Positions 8,773-18,402 of a stretch of DNA of 64,000 nucleotides are shown here, piece by piece. Position numbers and translations under genes: made by a program. How positions within the stretch are numbered: position 1 is the stretch's first letter; each line of letters opens with the position of its first letter. Below the pieces are notes generated by a model. It saw nothing but the letters and a program-made list of their open reading frames with translations, was not told the origin of the DNA and did no database searches. The DNA is from Paenibacillus sp. OK003 (lineage in GTDB: Bacteria; Bacillota; Bacilli; Paenibacillales; Paenibacillaceae), in NCBI RefSeq assembly GCF_900109515.1, contig NZ_FOBD01000001.1, positions 1 to 64,000 of the forward strand, written 5' to 3'.

Positions 8773-11700
8773 TTATTCCATCGCTGGAAAAGTGCCAAAC
8801 TGCGTTCGGACGGCCTTAGGGAAATAACCAATCTCGATGGCATGTTCGAGCATTTTTGAGATGAAACGATCATCGGTTTTGGCGCATATAATGCCGGCTG
8901 GTTCCACATAAGCGGTTGTTACAGGAGAAGCATAAACGTATGCAGAATCCTTGGCACCGTCTCCTTCAAGCTGGGCAATAGCCAGTTGAAGTGCCTCAGG
9001 GTCCTTGCTGACACTGCCATCGAACAACCAGTTGGTGTACTCTGCAAAAGGAAGAGTTTGCACTTCATAACCGGCCCGGTTCACAGAACGGATCAGATCA
9101 TCGTAGCTGATTGGCTCCGGATTACAGATATGGAATACACGGCCTGCTGTGTCCTGGCGTAATGCCAGATGTACAATTGCCTGGCTTGCATAATCAATAG
9201 GTGTAAAATCAACCATCCAGTCGGCTGCCGGAGCTTTGCCCAGCAATAACATCGCTTTAATCATACGATAAAAGGCGTTGCTATCGATATTCGACTGGAA
9301 ACGTCCCGTCTCAGAATGACAGGTCAGATTACCTGCACGATAGATGCTCACAGGCACACCCTCTTCGGCAGCAATCATAAGCACTTTCTCGGCTTCAAGC
9401 TTGCTGTCAGAGTATAGGTTGTCCACGTGCAGATCCGCGGGGAAGCGATCATATTGCAATGAGGATTCCCACTGTCCACTGAGTGCAAGATCTTCCGGTA
9501 TGCCCATCGTGGATACATGGTGGAAGGAGGCACCCGGTTTGCTGCGAACGAGTTTAAGCAATGCGATGGTTCCATCGACATTGGTTTTGGCGAATTGTGC
9601 TGCATCTCCGAAATGTCGTACATCCGCGGCACAATGAATGACACGGTCAATTCGTTCTTGCACATAAGTCGTCTGTTCGTCTGAAAGACCGAGATTCGGT
9701 TGCTCCAGATCACCTTCGATAATCTCGACGCGGGATGCGAGGAGAGGTAGCAGTTCTGATCCAAAGTAGCCTTTCATGACACTGCTCAGTCGTTCCATTG
9801 CAGAGTTTCCGTCTGCGGGGCGGCGAACCAGAGTATAGATACGTGTATTCGAAGTTAGAATTAACTGCTGCAACACATGTGATCCAAGATATCCGGTAGC
9901 TCCGGTCAGGAGCACATGCTCAGGATTCAGAATTTCCGGATATCCAATCTGGGATCTCAGCTCTACAGGATGTTCTGACAATTGGGTGATTACACCGTCA
10001 TTCACTGAGGAATGCACAGCTTCATCTGTAGATTGTGCAAGCGTTTCCACGCGTTGTGCCAGGGCACGAATCGTCTTCTCCGCAAAAAAGTCGGCAATCT
10101 TCAGCTGCGGATAATGCGGCTTCAGAATGACCAGCACATGGATGACCCGAAGAGAATCACCGCCAATGGCGAAGAAGCTGTCTTCCACACCAAAGTCATC
10201 ATGCTGAAGAATTTCTTTCCATGCTTCTAGAATAATCGCTTCGGTTTCCGTCTCTGGCAGTACCCGATCAGGTCGATCTTCATGACGTTCTACGTGAGGC
10301 AGGGATACCATCGCTTTACGATTGATTTTGCCTGTCGGTGCGATCGGCATTTCATCGAGCTGACAAATCCACTTCGGTACAAAATAGGAAGGAAGCTTAG
10401 CCGTTAGCTCGGCTTTAATGTCTGCAACGGAAAGTGTACTGCCATCTTTGGATGTAAAGTACCCTACGAGCATGTTTTGACCATCTGATTCCTTCTTGGG
10501 AATCACGGCAACATCCTGAACCTGATCCAGGCGGGCAAAATGATCCTCGATCTCCCCAATCTCAATCCGGTGGCCCCGAATCTTTAACTGCGAGTCGCTG
10601 CGTCCGACATATTCCAGCAATCCATTATCGAGCAGTTTGGCAATATCGCCAGACTTATAGATTTTCTCATCGATCGCAAATGGATTATCAATGAATGCCT
10701 GCGCGGTACGCTCCGGTTGGTTCAGATAACCTTTGGCCAAAGCGGGTGTTGCTATATATACCTCTCCGGGAACACCTACCGGGCATAACTGCTGTTCTTC
10801 ATTGACAATATACACTTTATAGTTATGAATTGGTCTGCCGATTGGAATGTTAACGACACTATCCGGAACTTGCTCACTAATTCGGTGGGTTGCTGTCGCT
10901 ACCGTACATTCCGTAGGTCCGTATACATTGACGATATCAATCTGGTTGCCGAATTTGCGCTGGAAGGCACGAACCTGTTCACCATAGAGAGCTTCTCCGG
11001 CTACGGTAATAATTTTAACTTTGGCCAGCTTGTGGAAGCCTTCCTCAGACAGGAAGGAGGCAAGCTGATTGAAAAATATAGTAGGCAATATCGTAATAAT
11101 GGTGGTGCCTGTACGTTCGATTGCAGTGGCAAACTCTTCCACGGAGACACGTTCCTCCGCCGACAACAGGTATAGCTCTGCCCCGTAGAACAAGGCGCCA
11201 ATCGTATCCCACACTGATGCATCGAAGCTGTATGTAGCAAACTGGGTTAATACGTCACCTGGTTGAATATCGCAATCTTGCTGCACCACACTACCGAGAT
11301 TGGCAACACCCCGATGGGCAATAAGTGCACCTTTGGGCTTGCCGGTAGATCCAGAGGTATAGATGATATATGCCAGGTCATCTGGCTGAATATGCAGGTT
11401 GGGATTGCTTGCTGCAAATCCGGCAAGGCGCCCGTCTACGGCCAGAATTTGGCGAACGGTAGTAATCCCTGAGAATAATCGTGAGGCTTCAGGTAAAGAG
11501 GACTCTTTGGTGAGGACAAAGGATGAAGCTGTATCTTCGACAATATAACTGTTGCGTTCTTGCGGATGCTCAGGGTCGACAGGAACGTATACTCCGCCAG
11601 CTTTGAGAATACCGAGCAAGGAAATAATTGTTTCCAGACTCCGTTCCATAAAGATGCTGACGAATTCTCCTTTTTGCAATCCGTTGGATAACAACACACG

Positions 11701-12480
11701 GGCAACCTGATTGGCGCGTTCGTTTAATTCCCTATAGGTGTACCGACCAGTTGATGAAGTAATTGCTGGCGATTCCGGATACTCGGCTGCTGTTGCTTCG
11801 AACCAGCCATGAATCGTCTGATGCTCCGGTTCGAGAACGGCGGTATCATTCATTTCTCGATAAAGCAACCGGTCTGATGCGGACAAAATATCCACCGTAC
11901 CAATGGCTTTGTCTTGGTCACGCAGCATAGCCAGAAGAAGAGTCTGATAATACTCTGCATATCTTGTGATCGTAGCTTCATTCAGAAGTGAACTGTCATA
12001 GAACAGATCCAGCGTAAGCATATCCTGATCATCACGAATATTCCAATTTAACAATTGAGGAGCTTTAGGCAGCTGTACACTGTTAAACATAAACAGCGTT
12101 TCCGGATTGCCACCAGATTGGAGCGTGTAATGCTGCTGGAATTGATCTGAAATCTGATGAATCAGCTCGTTAAAAGTTAACTTGCCTTGAATCTGCAATA
12201 ACACATGGGAAGCTGTCCGATCGGGAGCCAGTGTGCCGATGGCAAGTTCCTGCTCAGCTGATAAACGGAACAACAATGCTGCGTAGGCAGACAATAATGC
12301 TGGATATACGCTCTCTGAGCCGAATTTTTGTTTCAGTTCTCGACCGAGGGACGATTGCAGTGAAATATGAGCAGACTCATAAGCGAAAGATTGTTGACGG
12401 CGCCCAAAATCCAGTGGAATCTGAAGAACCGGTAGGCCAGATTCCGCTGTTTGGGGAGATGATGATTGATTTTCGACCAC
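8773..12480 (-). CDS. Single-module NRPS-like enzyme: partial condensation, adenylation, carrier, thioester reductase
   Basis: Likely activates one amino acid, loads it on its own carrier domain and releases it as an aldehyde or alcohol by reduction. Numbered from the GTG at 12480, which follows AAGGAGG by 10 bases (an upstream in-frame TTG at 12504 is less likely), the protein has 1235 residues. Residues about 15-210 match only the C-terminal half of a condensation domain; the HHxxxDG motif is absent. Adenylation domain about 225-730: TSGSTGKPKG near 377, YGPTE near 530, GRSDSQLKIRG before the carrier. The carrier GGDS gives phosphopantetheine Ser776. The reductase domain has the NAD(P) loop GATGYLG near 858 and Tyr1023-xxx-Lys1027. 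By hand alignment to GrsA the specificity residues read D-A-W-T-T-A-V-V-A, suggesting an aromatic amino acid. No phosphopantetheinyl transferase, transporter or other biosynthetic gene is adjacent; the upstream neighbour is a chemoreceptor. Confidence 0.92.
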   Translation of the reverse strand: MVENQSSSPQTAESGLPVLQIPLDFGRRQQSFAYESAHISLQSSLGRELKQKFGSESVYPALLSAYAALLFRLSAEQELAIGTLAPDRTASHVLLQIQGKLTFNELIHQISDQFQQHYTLQSGGNPETLFMFNSVQLPKAPQLLNWNIRDDQDMLTLDLFYDSSLLNEATITRYAEYYQTLLLAMLRDQDKAIGTVDILSASDRLLYREMNDTAVLEPEHQTIHGWFEATAAEYPESPAITSSTGRYTYRELNERANQVARVLLSNGLQKGEFVSIFMERSLETIISLLGILKAGGVYVPVDPEHPQERNSYIVEDTASSFVLTKESSLPEASRLFSGITTVRQILAVDGRLAGFAASNPNLHIQPDDLAYIIYTSGSTGKPKGALIAHRGVANLGSVVQQDCDIQPGDVLTQFATYSFDASVWDTIGALFYGAELYLLSAEERVSVEEFATAIERTGTTIITILPTIFFNQLASFLSEEGFHKLAKVKIITVAGEALYGEQVRAFQRKFGNQIDIVNVYGPTECTVATATHRISEQVPDSVVNIPIGRPIHNYKVYIVNEEQQLCPVGVPGEVYIATPALAKGYLNQPERTAQAFIDNPFAIDEKIYKSGDIAKLLDNGLLEYVGRSDSQLKIRGHRIEIGEIEDHFARLDQVQDVAVIPKKESDGQNMLVGYFTSKDGSTLSVADIKAELTAKLPSYFVPKWICQLDEMPIAPTGKINRKAMVSLPHVERHEDRPDRVLPETETEAIILEAWKEILQHDDFGVEDSFFAIGGDSLRVIHVLVILKPHYPQLKIADFFAEKTIRALAQRVETLAQSTDEAVHSSVNDGVITQLSEHPVELRSQIGYPEILNPEHVLLTGATGYLGSHVLQQLILTSNTRIYTLVRRPADGNSAMERLSSVMKGYFGSELLPLLASRVEIIEGDLEQPNLGLSDEQTTYVQERIDRVIHCAADVRHFGDAAQFAKTNVDGTIALLKLVRSKPGASFHHVSTMGIPEDLALSGQWESSLQYDRFPADLHVDNLYSDSKLEAEKVLMIAAEEGVPVSIYRAGNLTCHSETGRFQSNIDSNAFYRMIKAMLLLGKAPAADWMVDFTPIDYASQAIVHLALRQDTAGRVFHICNPEPISYDDLIRSVNRAGYEVQTLPFAEYTNWLFDGSVSKDPEALQLAIAQLEGDGAKDSAYVYASPVTTAYVEPAGIICAKTDDRFISKMLEHAIEIGYFPKAVRTQFGTFPAME

Positions 12481-12526
12481 TTCAGTTGTTCCTCCTTGGT
12501 TCAAACCGTTCAGGTTGTGGGTTGAA

Positions 12527-14293
12527 TTATAGTTTGCTTACATTAAAATGCGATATCAATTCTTGCAGCTCTTCAGACATAGTGTTTAAACGGGTAGAGG
12601 AATCAACAAGTGTAATCAGAGATGCCTTTTGCTCATCAACGGATGCAGAAATCCGCTCACTGTTATCAGCTGTCTTGCTCACACTGGCAGACAAATCATC
12701 CGCAGTTGCGGTCATTTCTTCTGTACCTGCAGAGATTTCTTCTGTAGCGCTGGATACTTCCTGAATCTGATTCGATACTTTCTTGGCTGCTTCCAGAATT
12801 TCCTCGAACAATTGACCGGTTTGATCAGCTACACTGAGTCCGGTATCCACTTCAGCTGTTCCTTGTTCCATCGCACGAACGGCTTGTCTGATTTCAGCCT
12901 GAATCTCCTGGATCAGCACAGCAACCTGGCTCGTGGATTGTTCGGACTGCTCAGCAAGCTTACGTACTTCACCTGCTACGACTGCGAATCCTCGGCCTTC
13001 TTCACCAACACGTGCTGCTTCAATGGATGCGTTAAGCGCAAGCAAGTTTGTCTGGCTGGAAATACCTGAGATGATATTCAGAATATCGCCGATTTCCTGC
13101 GAGCGGCTCTCGAGAACCTGAATGGCAGAAGCGGTGTTTTTAACAGATTCCGTAATCAGATTCATCTGCTCAGATACCTGGCGAACCACACTGTTTCCTT
13201 GTTGGGATCGACGTTCCATCTCATAGGCTTCGTCAGCTACACTTGCTGAACTGCTGGCAATAGTCTGAATGACGATAGCCATCTCGGACATCGCACGGGC
13301 ACTGTCCCGGGTTGCCTGTTCCTGTGCACGAATGTTGGATGTAATCTGAGTAACGTTGTTATTGATTGAATCAGCATTCTCGCTGTTTCTCTCGGAGACT
13401 TCATACAGTTCCTTGGCAGACTCGTTAACTTCTTGCGAAGTGATTTGCACTTTAACGATAGTATCGTTGATCTTGCGTACCATGATATTAAACTTTTCAT
13501 TTACAATACCCAGATCGTCTTTGCCTGTCGGAATTTTGACATTCAAATTACCCCGGCTTACGTCATCAATCCCTTTGATCAGGTGACGAATAGGGGAAAG
13601 CGTGTTTTTGACAACAAGATATTGGATGATCAAGAACAACAGCAGGAACGCTACCAGGATGATAATTCCGTTCTTGAGCAATTTGTTCAGTCCGGCAGGT
13701 ACTGCTGAAGCGTCTGCATCGACTGCAAAGTAAGAGTAAATCTTGCCGTTACTATCCTTGATCGGATAAGCAATGGTTGTCCAGGTTCCGAAATCATCGG
13801 AATAAAATGTGGTGAACGTTGGGCGATCCGTATTCACCATTTCTTTCAATGCATTTGCCACAACGACAGGCTGTTCATACATGTCGCCGATATTAACATT
13901 TTCACTCTGGAAGGCTTCCTTCAGATTGGTTGGCATGGCAACAAGGGAAGTTAATCGTTTGTTATCTCCACCGAGCTCGACACCAAAGATGTAGGCTTGT
14001 GCAATGTTGGGATAATATTGCTGCATTTCATCGAAATAGGCACGCAATTTGGTTTGTGCTTTTCCATCATAATTGGCTTCTGTAATCGCAGCCTGCACTT
14101 CGGTGGAATCAATACCCTCTGCCCATTTTTTAGTGATTTGTTCTACTTGACCATGTAGTTGGTCTACGAGGATCGTTTTTTGAAAGTAATAGCTGCTGGC
14201 AATAAGTGCCACCCCAATGATAATAATGTTTGTAAATGAGAGCAACAGATTTTTGGAGAAAAAAGACATGCTTTTCCAACTTAATGATTTCAC
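12527..14293 (-). CDS. Methyl-accepting chemotaxis protein with extracellular sensor domain
   Basis: Membrane chemoreceptor that signals to CheA/CheW. I place the start at GTG 14293, preceded by AGGAGTGG; a longer frame begins at 14344. The 588 residues comprise TM1 (about 10-32), an extracellular ligand-binding region (about 33-208) with the YPI and FAVD pattern of a Cache fold, TM2 (about 212-236), a HAMP domain (about 237-290), and a long cytoplasmic coiled coil. The hairpin tip, with [15 protein letters not shown], contacts CheA. There is no C-terminal CheR-docking pentapeptide (it ends VSKL). The NRPS-like gene follows 46 bases downstream on the same strand, so co-transcription is plausible. 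The ligand is unknown. Confidence 0.93.
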   Translation of the reverse strand: MKSLSWKSMSFFSKNLLLSFTNIIIIGVALIASSYYFQKTILVDQLHGQVEQITKKWAEGIDSTEVQAAITEANYDGKAQTKLRAYFDEMQQYYPNIAQAYIFGVELGGDNKRLTSLVAMPTNLKEAFQSENVNIGDMYEQPVVVANALKEMVNTDRPTFTTFYSDDFGTWTTIAYPIKDSNGKIYSYFAVDADASAVPAGLNKLLKNGIIILVAFLLLFLIIQYLVVKNTLSPIRHLIKGIDDVSRGNLNVKIPTGKDDLGIVNEKFNIMVRKINDTIVKVQITSQEVNESAKELYEVSERNSENADSINNNVTQITSNIRAQEQATRDSARAMSEMAIVIQTIASSSASVADEAYEMERRSQQGNSVVRQVSEQMNLITESVKNTASAIQVLESRSQEIGDILNIISGISSQTNLLALNASIEAARVGEEGRGFAVVAGEVRKLAEQSEQSTSQVAVLIQEIQAEIRQAVRAMEQGTAEVDTGLSVADQTGQLFEEILEAAKKVSNQIQEVSSATEEISAGTEEMTATADDLSASVSKTADNSERISASVDEQKASLITLVDSSTRLNTMSEELQELISHFNVSKL

Positions 14294-14389
14294 TAAAGTC
14301 CACTCCTGATCTTCTTTGAATTGATAATATGTTGGTGTCTTCATGAAGCAAATTAAGTCATTCCCTTATCCCCTCCAAAGGCAAAATGT

Positions 14390-14417
14390 GCGACCATGGT
14401 CTTGGGTTCCTGGTCGC
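14390..14417 (-). promoter_or_regulatory. Hairpin in the leader of the chemoreceptor gene
   Basis: Perfect 7-base arms GCGACCA (14390-14396) and TGGTCGC (14411-14417) with a 14-base loop, about 100 bases before the chemoreceptor start. It lacks the conserved cores of a c-di-GMP riboswitch, and its role is unknown. The remaining 14420-14820 stretch is AT-rich and I see no gene in it. Confidence 0.35.
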
Positions 14418-14824
14418 TATGTAGAGATATTTTTACCTAGATACCCATAGGTGTCTAATTATTAAAACACATCTATACTTAATATGTCGTATAAAATGTC
14501 GTCAAATTGAATAGTTTTGTTAAAACTTTTTTAATATTTTACGTATTTATGGACATATGGAAGTAAGATGTAGGTACTTAGAACTGTTTATTTAAAATAA
14601 TTCCCATTTTTTAGTTTCATTCTGTATTCTATAACATGGTGGGTTAAAAAACATCCTTAAACATTGAAAAAATAGTGAAAACAACAGAAAACGGACTTTC
14701 TTCTGCCACACCAATAAGATATCAGGGAGGAGAATCTAACCAAGAATGTACATAAGCAAGATCAATGATACATGTGAAGTAGAGAAACAGGCCAAGTTTC
14801 CCAGTTGAACACGTCATCCACAGA

Positions 14825-14853
14825 TATACATCGGAAGCGGTTTTATCTATAAT
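14825..14853 (+). promoter_or_regulatory. Candidate sigma-A promoter of rpiA
   Basis: TATACA (14825-14830), a 17-base spacer and TATAAT (14848-14853), about 47 bases before the rpiA start. Confidence 0.5.
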
Positions 14854-14900
14854 AACTACAGTATGCATTTCTCAAATCATGAGCAGGCGGGGGTTTATAG

Positions 14901-15572
14901 ATGAATCTTAAACAGATAGCAGCTGAGCGCGCGGCAGAATATGTTCAAGATGGAATGAAGGTTGGATTGGGTACAGGGTCAACGGCGTATTACGCTATTT
15001 GTCGAATTGGTGAGCGGGTACGCGAGGGGTTAAACATTCAGGCAGTAGCTACTTCGGAAGCATCGGACAAGCTCGCCAAGGAATGGGGAATTCCGATCGT
15101 TCCATTTGATCAGATTGGACGTCTGGATCTGACCATTGACGGTGCAGATGAAGTTGACCCCGAGTTTAACCTGATCAAAGGCGGTGGCGGTGCGCTTTTG
15201 CGTGAAAAAATTGTAGCTGCAAACAGTGACAAACTGATTATTGTGGCGGATGGCAGCAAAGCCGTACAAAAGCTGGGGAAATTTCCGTTGCCGGTTGAAG
15301 TGGTCCCTTTTGCGTCAGAGTGGACCTTCCAGGCGCTGGAGAAACTCGGATGTCACCCGGAATGGCGCATGAATGGGGATCAACGTTATCTTACGGATAA
15401 TGGAAACCTCATTGCGGATTGCCGCATGGAAGCCATAGAAAAGGCTGCGGAGCTTAACGTGCAGTTAAATATGCTACCAGGTGTTGTCGATAATGGACTG
15501 TTTATTAACATGGCGGACACCGTCATTCTTGCGAAGGATGATGGCAGCATCGATGAGCGTCATCGTTCGTGA
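14901..15572 (+). CDS. rpiA: Ribose-5-phosphate isomerase A
   Basis: Interconverts ribose 5-phosphate and ribulose 5-phosphate in the non-oxidative pentose phosphate pathway. It has 223 residues, the normal length. The phosphate-binding loop GLGTGSTA is near residue 22. TIDGADEVDP (about 80-89) and KGGGGALLREKI (about 93-104) carry the catalytic Asp, Glu and Lys residues. The start follows GCGGGGG, a modest ribosome binding site, with a TATAAT promoter upstream. It probably heads an operon with the GNAT and MarR genes that end at the 16653 terminator. Confidence 0.96.
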   Translation: MNLKQIAAERAAEYVQDGMKVGLGTGSTAYYAICRIGERVREGLNIQAVATSEASDKLAKEWGIPIVPFDQIGRLDLTIDGADEVDPEFNLIKGGGGALLREKIVAANSDKLIIVADGSKAVQKLGKFPLPVEVVPFASEWTFQALEKLGCHPEWRMNGDQRYLTDNGNLIADCRMEAIEKAAELNVQLNMLPGVVDNGLFINMADTVILAKDDGSIDERHRS

Positions 15573-15598
15573 GCGGAAAGGTGGTCAATGCATAGATA

Positions 15599-16195
15599 AT
15601 GGAAACCCCGTTAGTGCATGGTGAAATTATTCTTCGATGTGTTGAGAAAGAGGATCTGACTGAACTCTATGAATTGATCTACAGTGAAGACGTACCGGAA
15701 TGGAAACAATGGGATGCACCATATTATGCCCTTGAACATGAGAGCTACGAAGACTTCGAGCGGAGCATGTTAAGAAGACTTGAAGCAACTCAGAGCAATG
15801 ATGATCCGGACTCCATTCGAATTATTGAGTGGAATGGCCGAATCGTCGGTACAATCAGCTATTATTGGGAACATCGTCCATCCATGTGGCTAGAAATGGG
15901 AATCGTGCTATATCAATCAGCCCAATGGGGGCGGGGGATCGGCACGCGAGTACTTCAGATGTGGTCCAGTCACTTATTCGAGCATTTGCCACTGGCCCGG
16001 GTTGGTTTGACAACCTGGTCTGGCAATGAACGAATGATGCGTTCAGCTTCGAAGGCGGGGCTGCAGGTGGAAGGACGCATGCGCAAATGCCGCATCGTGG
16101 ATGGCAAGCATTATGATTCGATTCGTATGGGAATGCTGCGCGAAGAGTGGGAGCAGATACGATCTTCAGGCGCAGGTCGAAATGTAAACAACTGA
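15599..16195 (+). CDS. GNAT N-acetyltransferase, RimJ/RimL type
   Basis: Acetyltransferase of 198 residues. The N-terminus GEIILRCVEKEDLTEL is typical of the RimJ/RimL (Acetyltransf_3) group. The acetyl-CoA loop QWGRGIGTRVL lies near residues 102-112, and a late NERMMRSASKAGL stretch matches the group's NxxSxxxxxKxGF motif. These enzymes acetylate ribosomal protein N-termini, aminoglycosides or small amines; the substrate cannot be told here. It lies 26 bases after rpiA and 15 bases before the MarR gene. Confidence 0.88.
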   Translation: METPLVHGEIILRCVEKEDLTELYELIYSEDVPEWKQWDAPYYALEHESYEDFERSMLRRLEATQSNDDPDSIRIIEWNGRIVGTISYYWEHRPSMWLEMGIVLYQSAQWGRGIGTRVLQMWSSHLFEHLPLARVGLTTWSGNERMMRSASKAGLQVEGRMRKCRIVDGKHYDSIRMGMLREEWEQIRSSGAGRNVNN

Positions 16196-16210
16196 TGGAG
16201 GATTATAGAA

Positions 16211-16669
16211 ATGCCGAACAAGGAGGACAATCGGGAACTGTCTTTACAATTATTTGTGGTTCTCGCTCGCGCATACAATTCCGTTACATCCAGATCCAAC
16301 CGGGATATCCAGAGTCATGGACTGAATACGACAGAATTTGGCGTGCTTGATTTGTTATACCATAAAGGGCCGCAGGCGTTGCAAAAGATCGGTGAGAAAG
16401 TGTTAATGTCCAGCGGCAATATTACGTATGTTGTGGACAAACTTCAGAACAAAAATCTGCTGATTCGTCGAGCATCCAAGGAAGATCGGCGTGTCATATA
16501 CGCTGAATTGACGGAGGAAGGTAGACATTTGTTTACACAAATCTTTCCTCAGCACCACCAGGTGATCATTGATGCGGTCGATGGACTGGAACCTTCGGAA
16601 AAGGCAGATGCAATTCGTTTATTAAAAAAGCTTGGACTCGCTGCAGAGGGGAAAACTGACTTGCGTTAA
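16211..16669 (+). CDS. MarR-family transcriptional regulator
   Basis: Winged-helix regulator of 152 residues. The HTH lies around QKIGEKVLMSSGNITYVVDKL (about 57-77) and the wing has the EDRRVIYAELTEEG signature (about 88-101). The N-terminal half (FVVLARAYNSV) resembles the Bacillus MhqR/YkvE-type repressors that respond to quinones or thiol stress, but it lacks obvious redox Cys residues. It is the last gene of the rpiA transcript; the terminator stem overlaps its last codons. Confidence 0.9.
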   Translation: MPNKEDNRELSLQLFVVLARAYNSVTSRSNRDIQSHGLNTTEFGVLDLLYHKGPQALQKIGEKVLMSSGNITYVVDKLQNKNLLIRRASKEDRRVIYAELTEEGRHLFTQIFPQHHQVIIDAVDGLEPSEKADAIRLLKKLGLAAEGKTDLR

Positions 16670-16689
16670 TAACGCAGGTCAGTTTTTTT
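16653..16689 (+). terminator. Terminator of the rpiA-GNAT-marR operon
   Basis: Arms AAACTGACTTGCGTT (16653-16667) and AACGCAGGTCAGTTT (16671-16685) followed by a T-run; the MarR stop codon lies inside the loop. Confidence 0.92.
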
Positions 16690-16841
16690 ATATGAATGTA
16701 TGCCATTCGTCGTTCATGTATAATGAATAGATGGGCTGTATTTGAACGCGGATGATCGAGGCTGATGAAGCTGCTGCAAAAAATTGAGTGAAGCCTTCGT
16801 ATAAGCAATATGGCATAATTCACGATTAGGAGAGTGATCAT

Positions 16842-17357
16842 GTGATGTCTAAAGAACATGGCGAAATGAAGTCATCGCGCAGAATGATTGAATCGTTACC
16901 CAATCAGAGGATTCACGGCAAGGAGAACCAGGAGCAGCTTCGTACATCTCTTCCGATATCCATCTTGCTGGCAGACGATAACGTCATCAATCGGCAGGTT
17001 GTGCAGATGCAACTCCAAAAGCTGGGCATGACCCAGGTGGATACTGTCTCTAATGGGGAAGAGGCTAGTGAAGCTTTTCTCAGCAATAAATATAGTATGA
17101 TCCTGATGGATAACATGATGCCTGTAATGGACGGACTGGAGGCGACACGTAATATCAGAGCCATAGAGCTGGATAAGATGTGGCAGCCCATTCCGATCAT
17201 TGCGATGACAGGAAAAGTTATGGATGAAGAGAAAGAAGAATGTTTTGAAGCCGGGATGAATGATTTTATCGGCAAACCCTTCACACTTGAAGCTCTAAAC
17301 AACGTGATTCAGAGGTGGCAACAACGATCCTTGTCCGAAGAAGTGGCAAAACGTTAG
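16842..17357 (+). CDS. Stand-alone response-regulator receiver protein (CheY-like)
   Basis: Phospho-acceptor receiver domain of about 120 residues preceded by a poorly conserved, charged N-terminal stretch of about 40. It shows the acidic pair in LLADDNVINRQVV, the phosphorylation Asp in ILMDNMMPVMDG (about residue 91), a Thr in IAMTGK and the conserved Lys in GKPF. NVINRQV and MDG are typical of receivers at the end of hybrid histidine kinases, but no kinase is adjacent. The start is GTG with an ATG next to it, after AGGAGAG. There is no output domain, so it likely works by protein contact or in a phosphorelay. Confidence 0.9.
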   Translation: MMSKEHGEMKSSRRMIESLPNQRIHGKENQEQLRTSLPISILLADDNVINRQVVQMQLQKLGMTQVDTVSNGEEASEAFLSNKYSMILMDNMMPVMDGLEATRNIRAIELDKMWQPIPIIAMTGKVMDEEKEECFEAGMNDFIGKPFTLEALNNVIQRWQQRSLSEEVAKR

Positions 17358-17412
17358 ATAATTTACATACATGTTTCACGTGGAAGATCGACTGAAAGAG
17401 AGGGAAATGTTC

Positions 17413-18375
17413 ATGTTATTATACGGCCTTGCTGTTCTGGTGATAATCGTTCTTGCCTTACTATGGTTAGGTGGACTTTACTTCTTCAAAACCGCCATTC
17501 GGCGTGCTCCAAAATCATTTCTGGTTGATAATCCGAACCTGATGTCCGAGCCGGATAACGAAAATATCAGCAGTGCTTCTGACTTGGCGTGGCTTAATAC
17601 GCAGCCAACCGAAGATATATATATCCAATCACATGATGGATTAAAGCTGCATGGAACATGGCTTCCTTCTCCCAGTGGATCGCAGCAGCCAACGGTTATC
17701 CTGGCTCATGGCTATTCGGGAAAAGGTAGGGAGATGGCGGGTTTTGCCCGCTTTTATGCTGAAAAACGGGGTTATAATATACTGATGCCGGATGATCGTG
17801 GTCATGGACAAAGCGAAGGTAACATCATCGGATTCGGCTGGCTGGACCGTAAAGATTATGTTCAATGGATTCATTGGGTTCAGGGCAAGATCGGCACAGA
17901 GACAGAGATCATTTTGCATGGAATCTCGATGGGAGGCGCTACGGTATTGATGACAGGTGGCGAAGCTCTCCCTGATCAGGTGAAGGCCATCGTATCGGAT
18001 TGTGCTTATACCTCCGTGAAGGAGGAGCTGACCTTCCAGCTTAAGCAACTATACAAGTTGCCCGCATTTCCGTTTATTCCCGTTACCAGTCTCATTTCCA
18101 AATGGAAGGCGGGCTACTTCTTTGGGGAGGCATCGGCACTAAATCAACTCTCCAAAGTTCAAGTTCCGGTTCTTTTTATTCATGGTGAGGCAGATACGTT
18201 TGTTCCGACAGAAATGGTCTATAGACTATATGAAGCATGTCCGACAGAAAAGGAACTGTTGACTATTCCCCGTGCGGGTCATGGAACAGCATTTCAAGTG
18301 GATCGTACCCGATACGAGCAGGTACTTGAATCCTTTTTGACCAAGAACCAGCAGCATTCATCTGATTCCAATTAA
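17413..18375 (+). CDS. Membrane-anchored alpha/beta hydrolase
   Basis: Serine hydrolase of the alpha/beta fold, 320 residues from the ATG at 17413, which has AGAGAGGG at a good distance (a longer frame starts at 17371). A hydrophobic helix at about 2-25 anchors it. ILAHGYSGKG begins the oxyanion region, HGISMGGA holds the nucleophile Ser, FIHGEADTFVP the acidic residue, and AGHG the catalytic His. It resembles the B. subtilis YqkD group of uncharacterised membrane hydrolases. Substrate unknown. Confidence 0.88.
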   Translation: MLLYGLAVLVIIVLALLWLGGLYFFKTAIRRAPKSFLVDNPNLMSEPDNENISSASDLAWLNTQPTEDIYIQSHDGLKLHGTWLPSPSGSQQPTVILAHGYSGKGREMAGFARFYAEKRGYNILMPDDRGHGQSEGNIIGFGWLDRKDYVQWIHWVQGKIGTETEIILHGISMGGATVLMTGGEALPDQVKAIVSDCAYTSVKEELTFQLKQLYKLPAFPFIPVTSLISKWKAGYFFGEASALNQLSKVQVPVLFIHGEADTFVPTEMVYRLYEACPTEKELLTIPRAGHGTAFQVDRTRYEQVLESFLTKNQQHSSDSN

Positions 18376-18402
18376 GCATCCTGGGTATTAAGTAGAAGAT
18401 GC

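Noticed and set aside
14345..14500. c-di-GMP riboswitch upstream of the chemoreceptor
   Set aside because: Such riboswitches often precede chemotaxis genes, but the conserved GEMM core sequences could not be found; only a simple hairpin is present.
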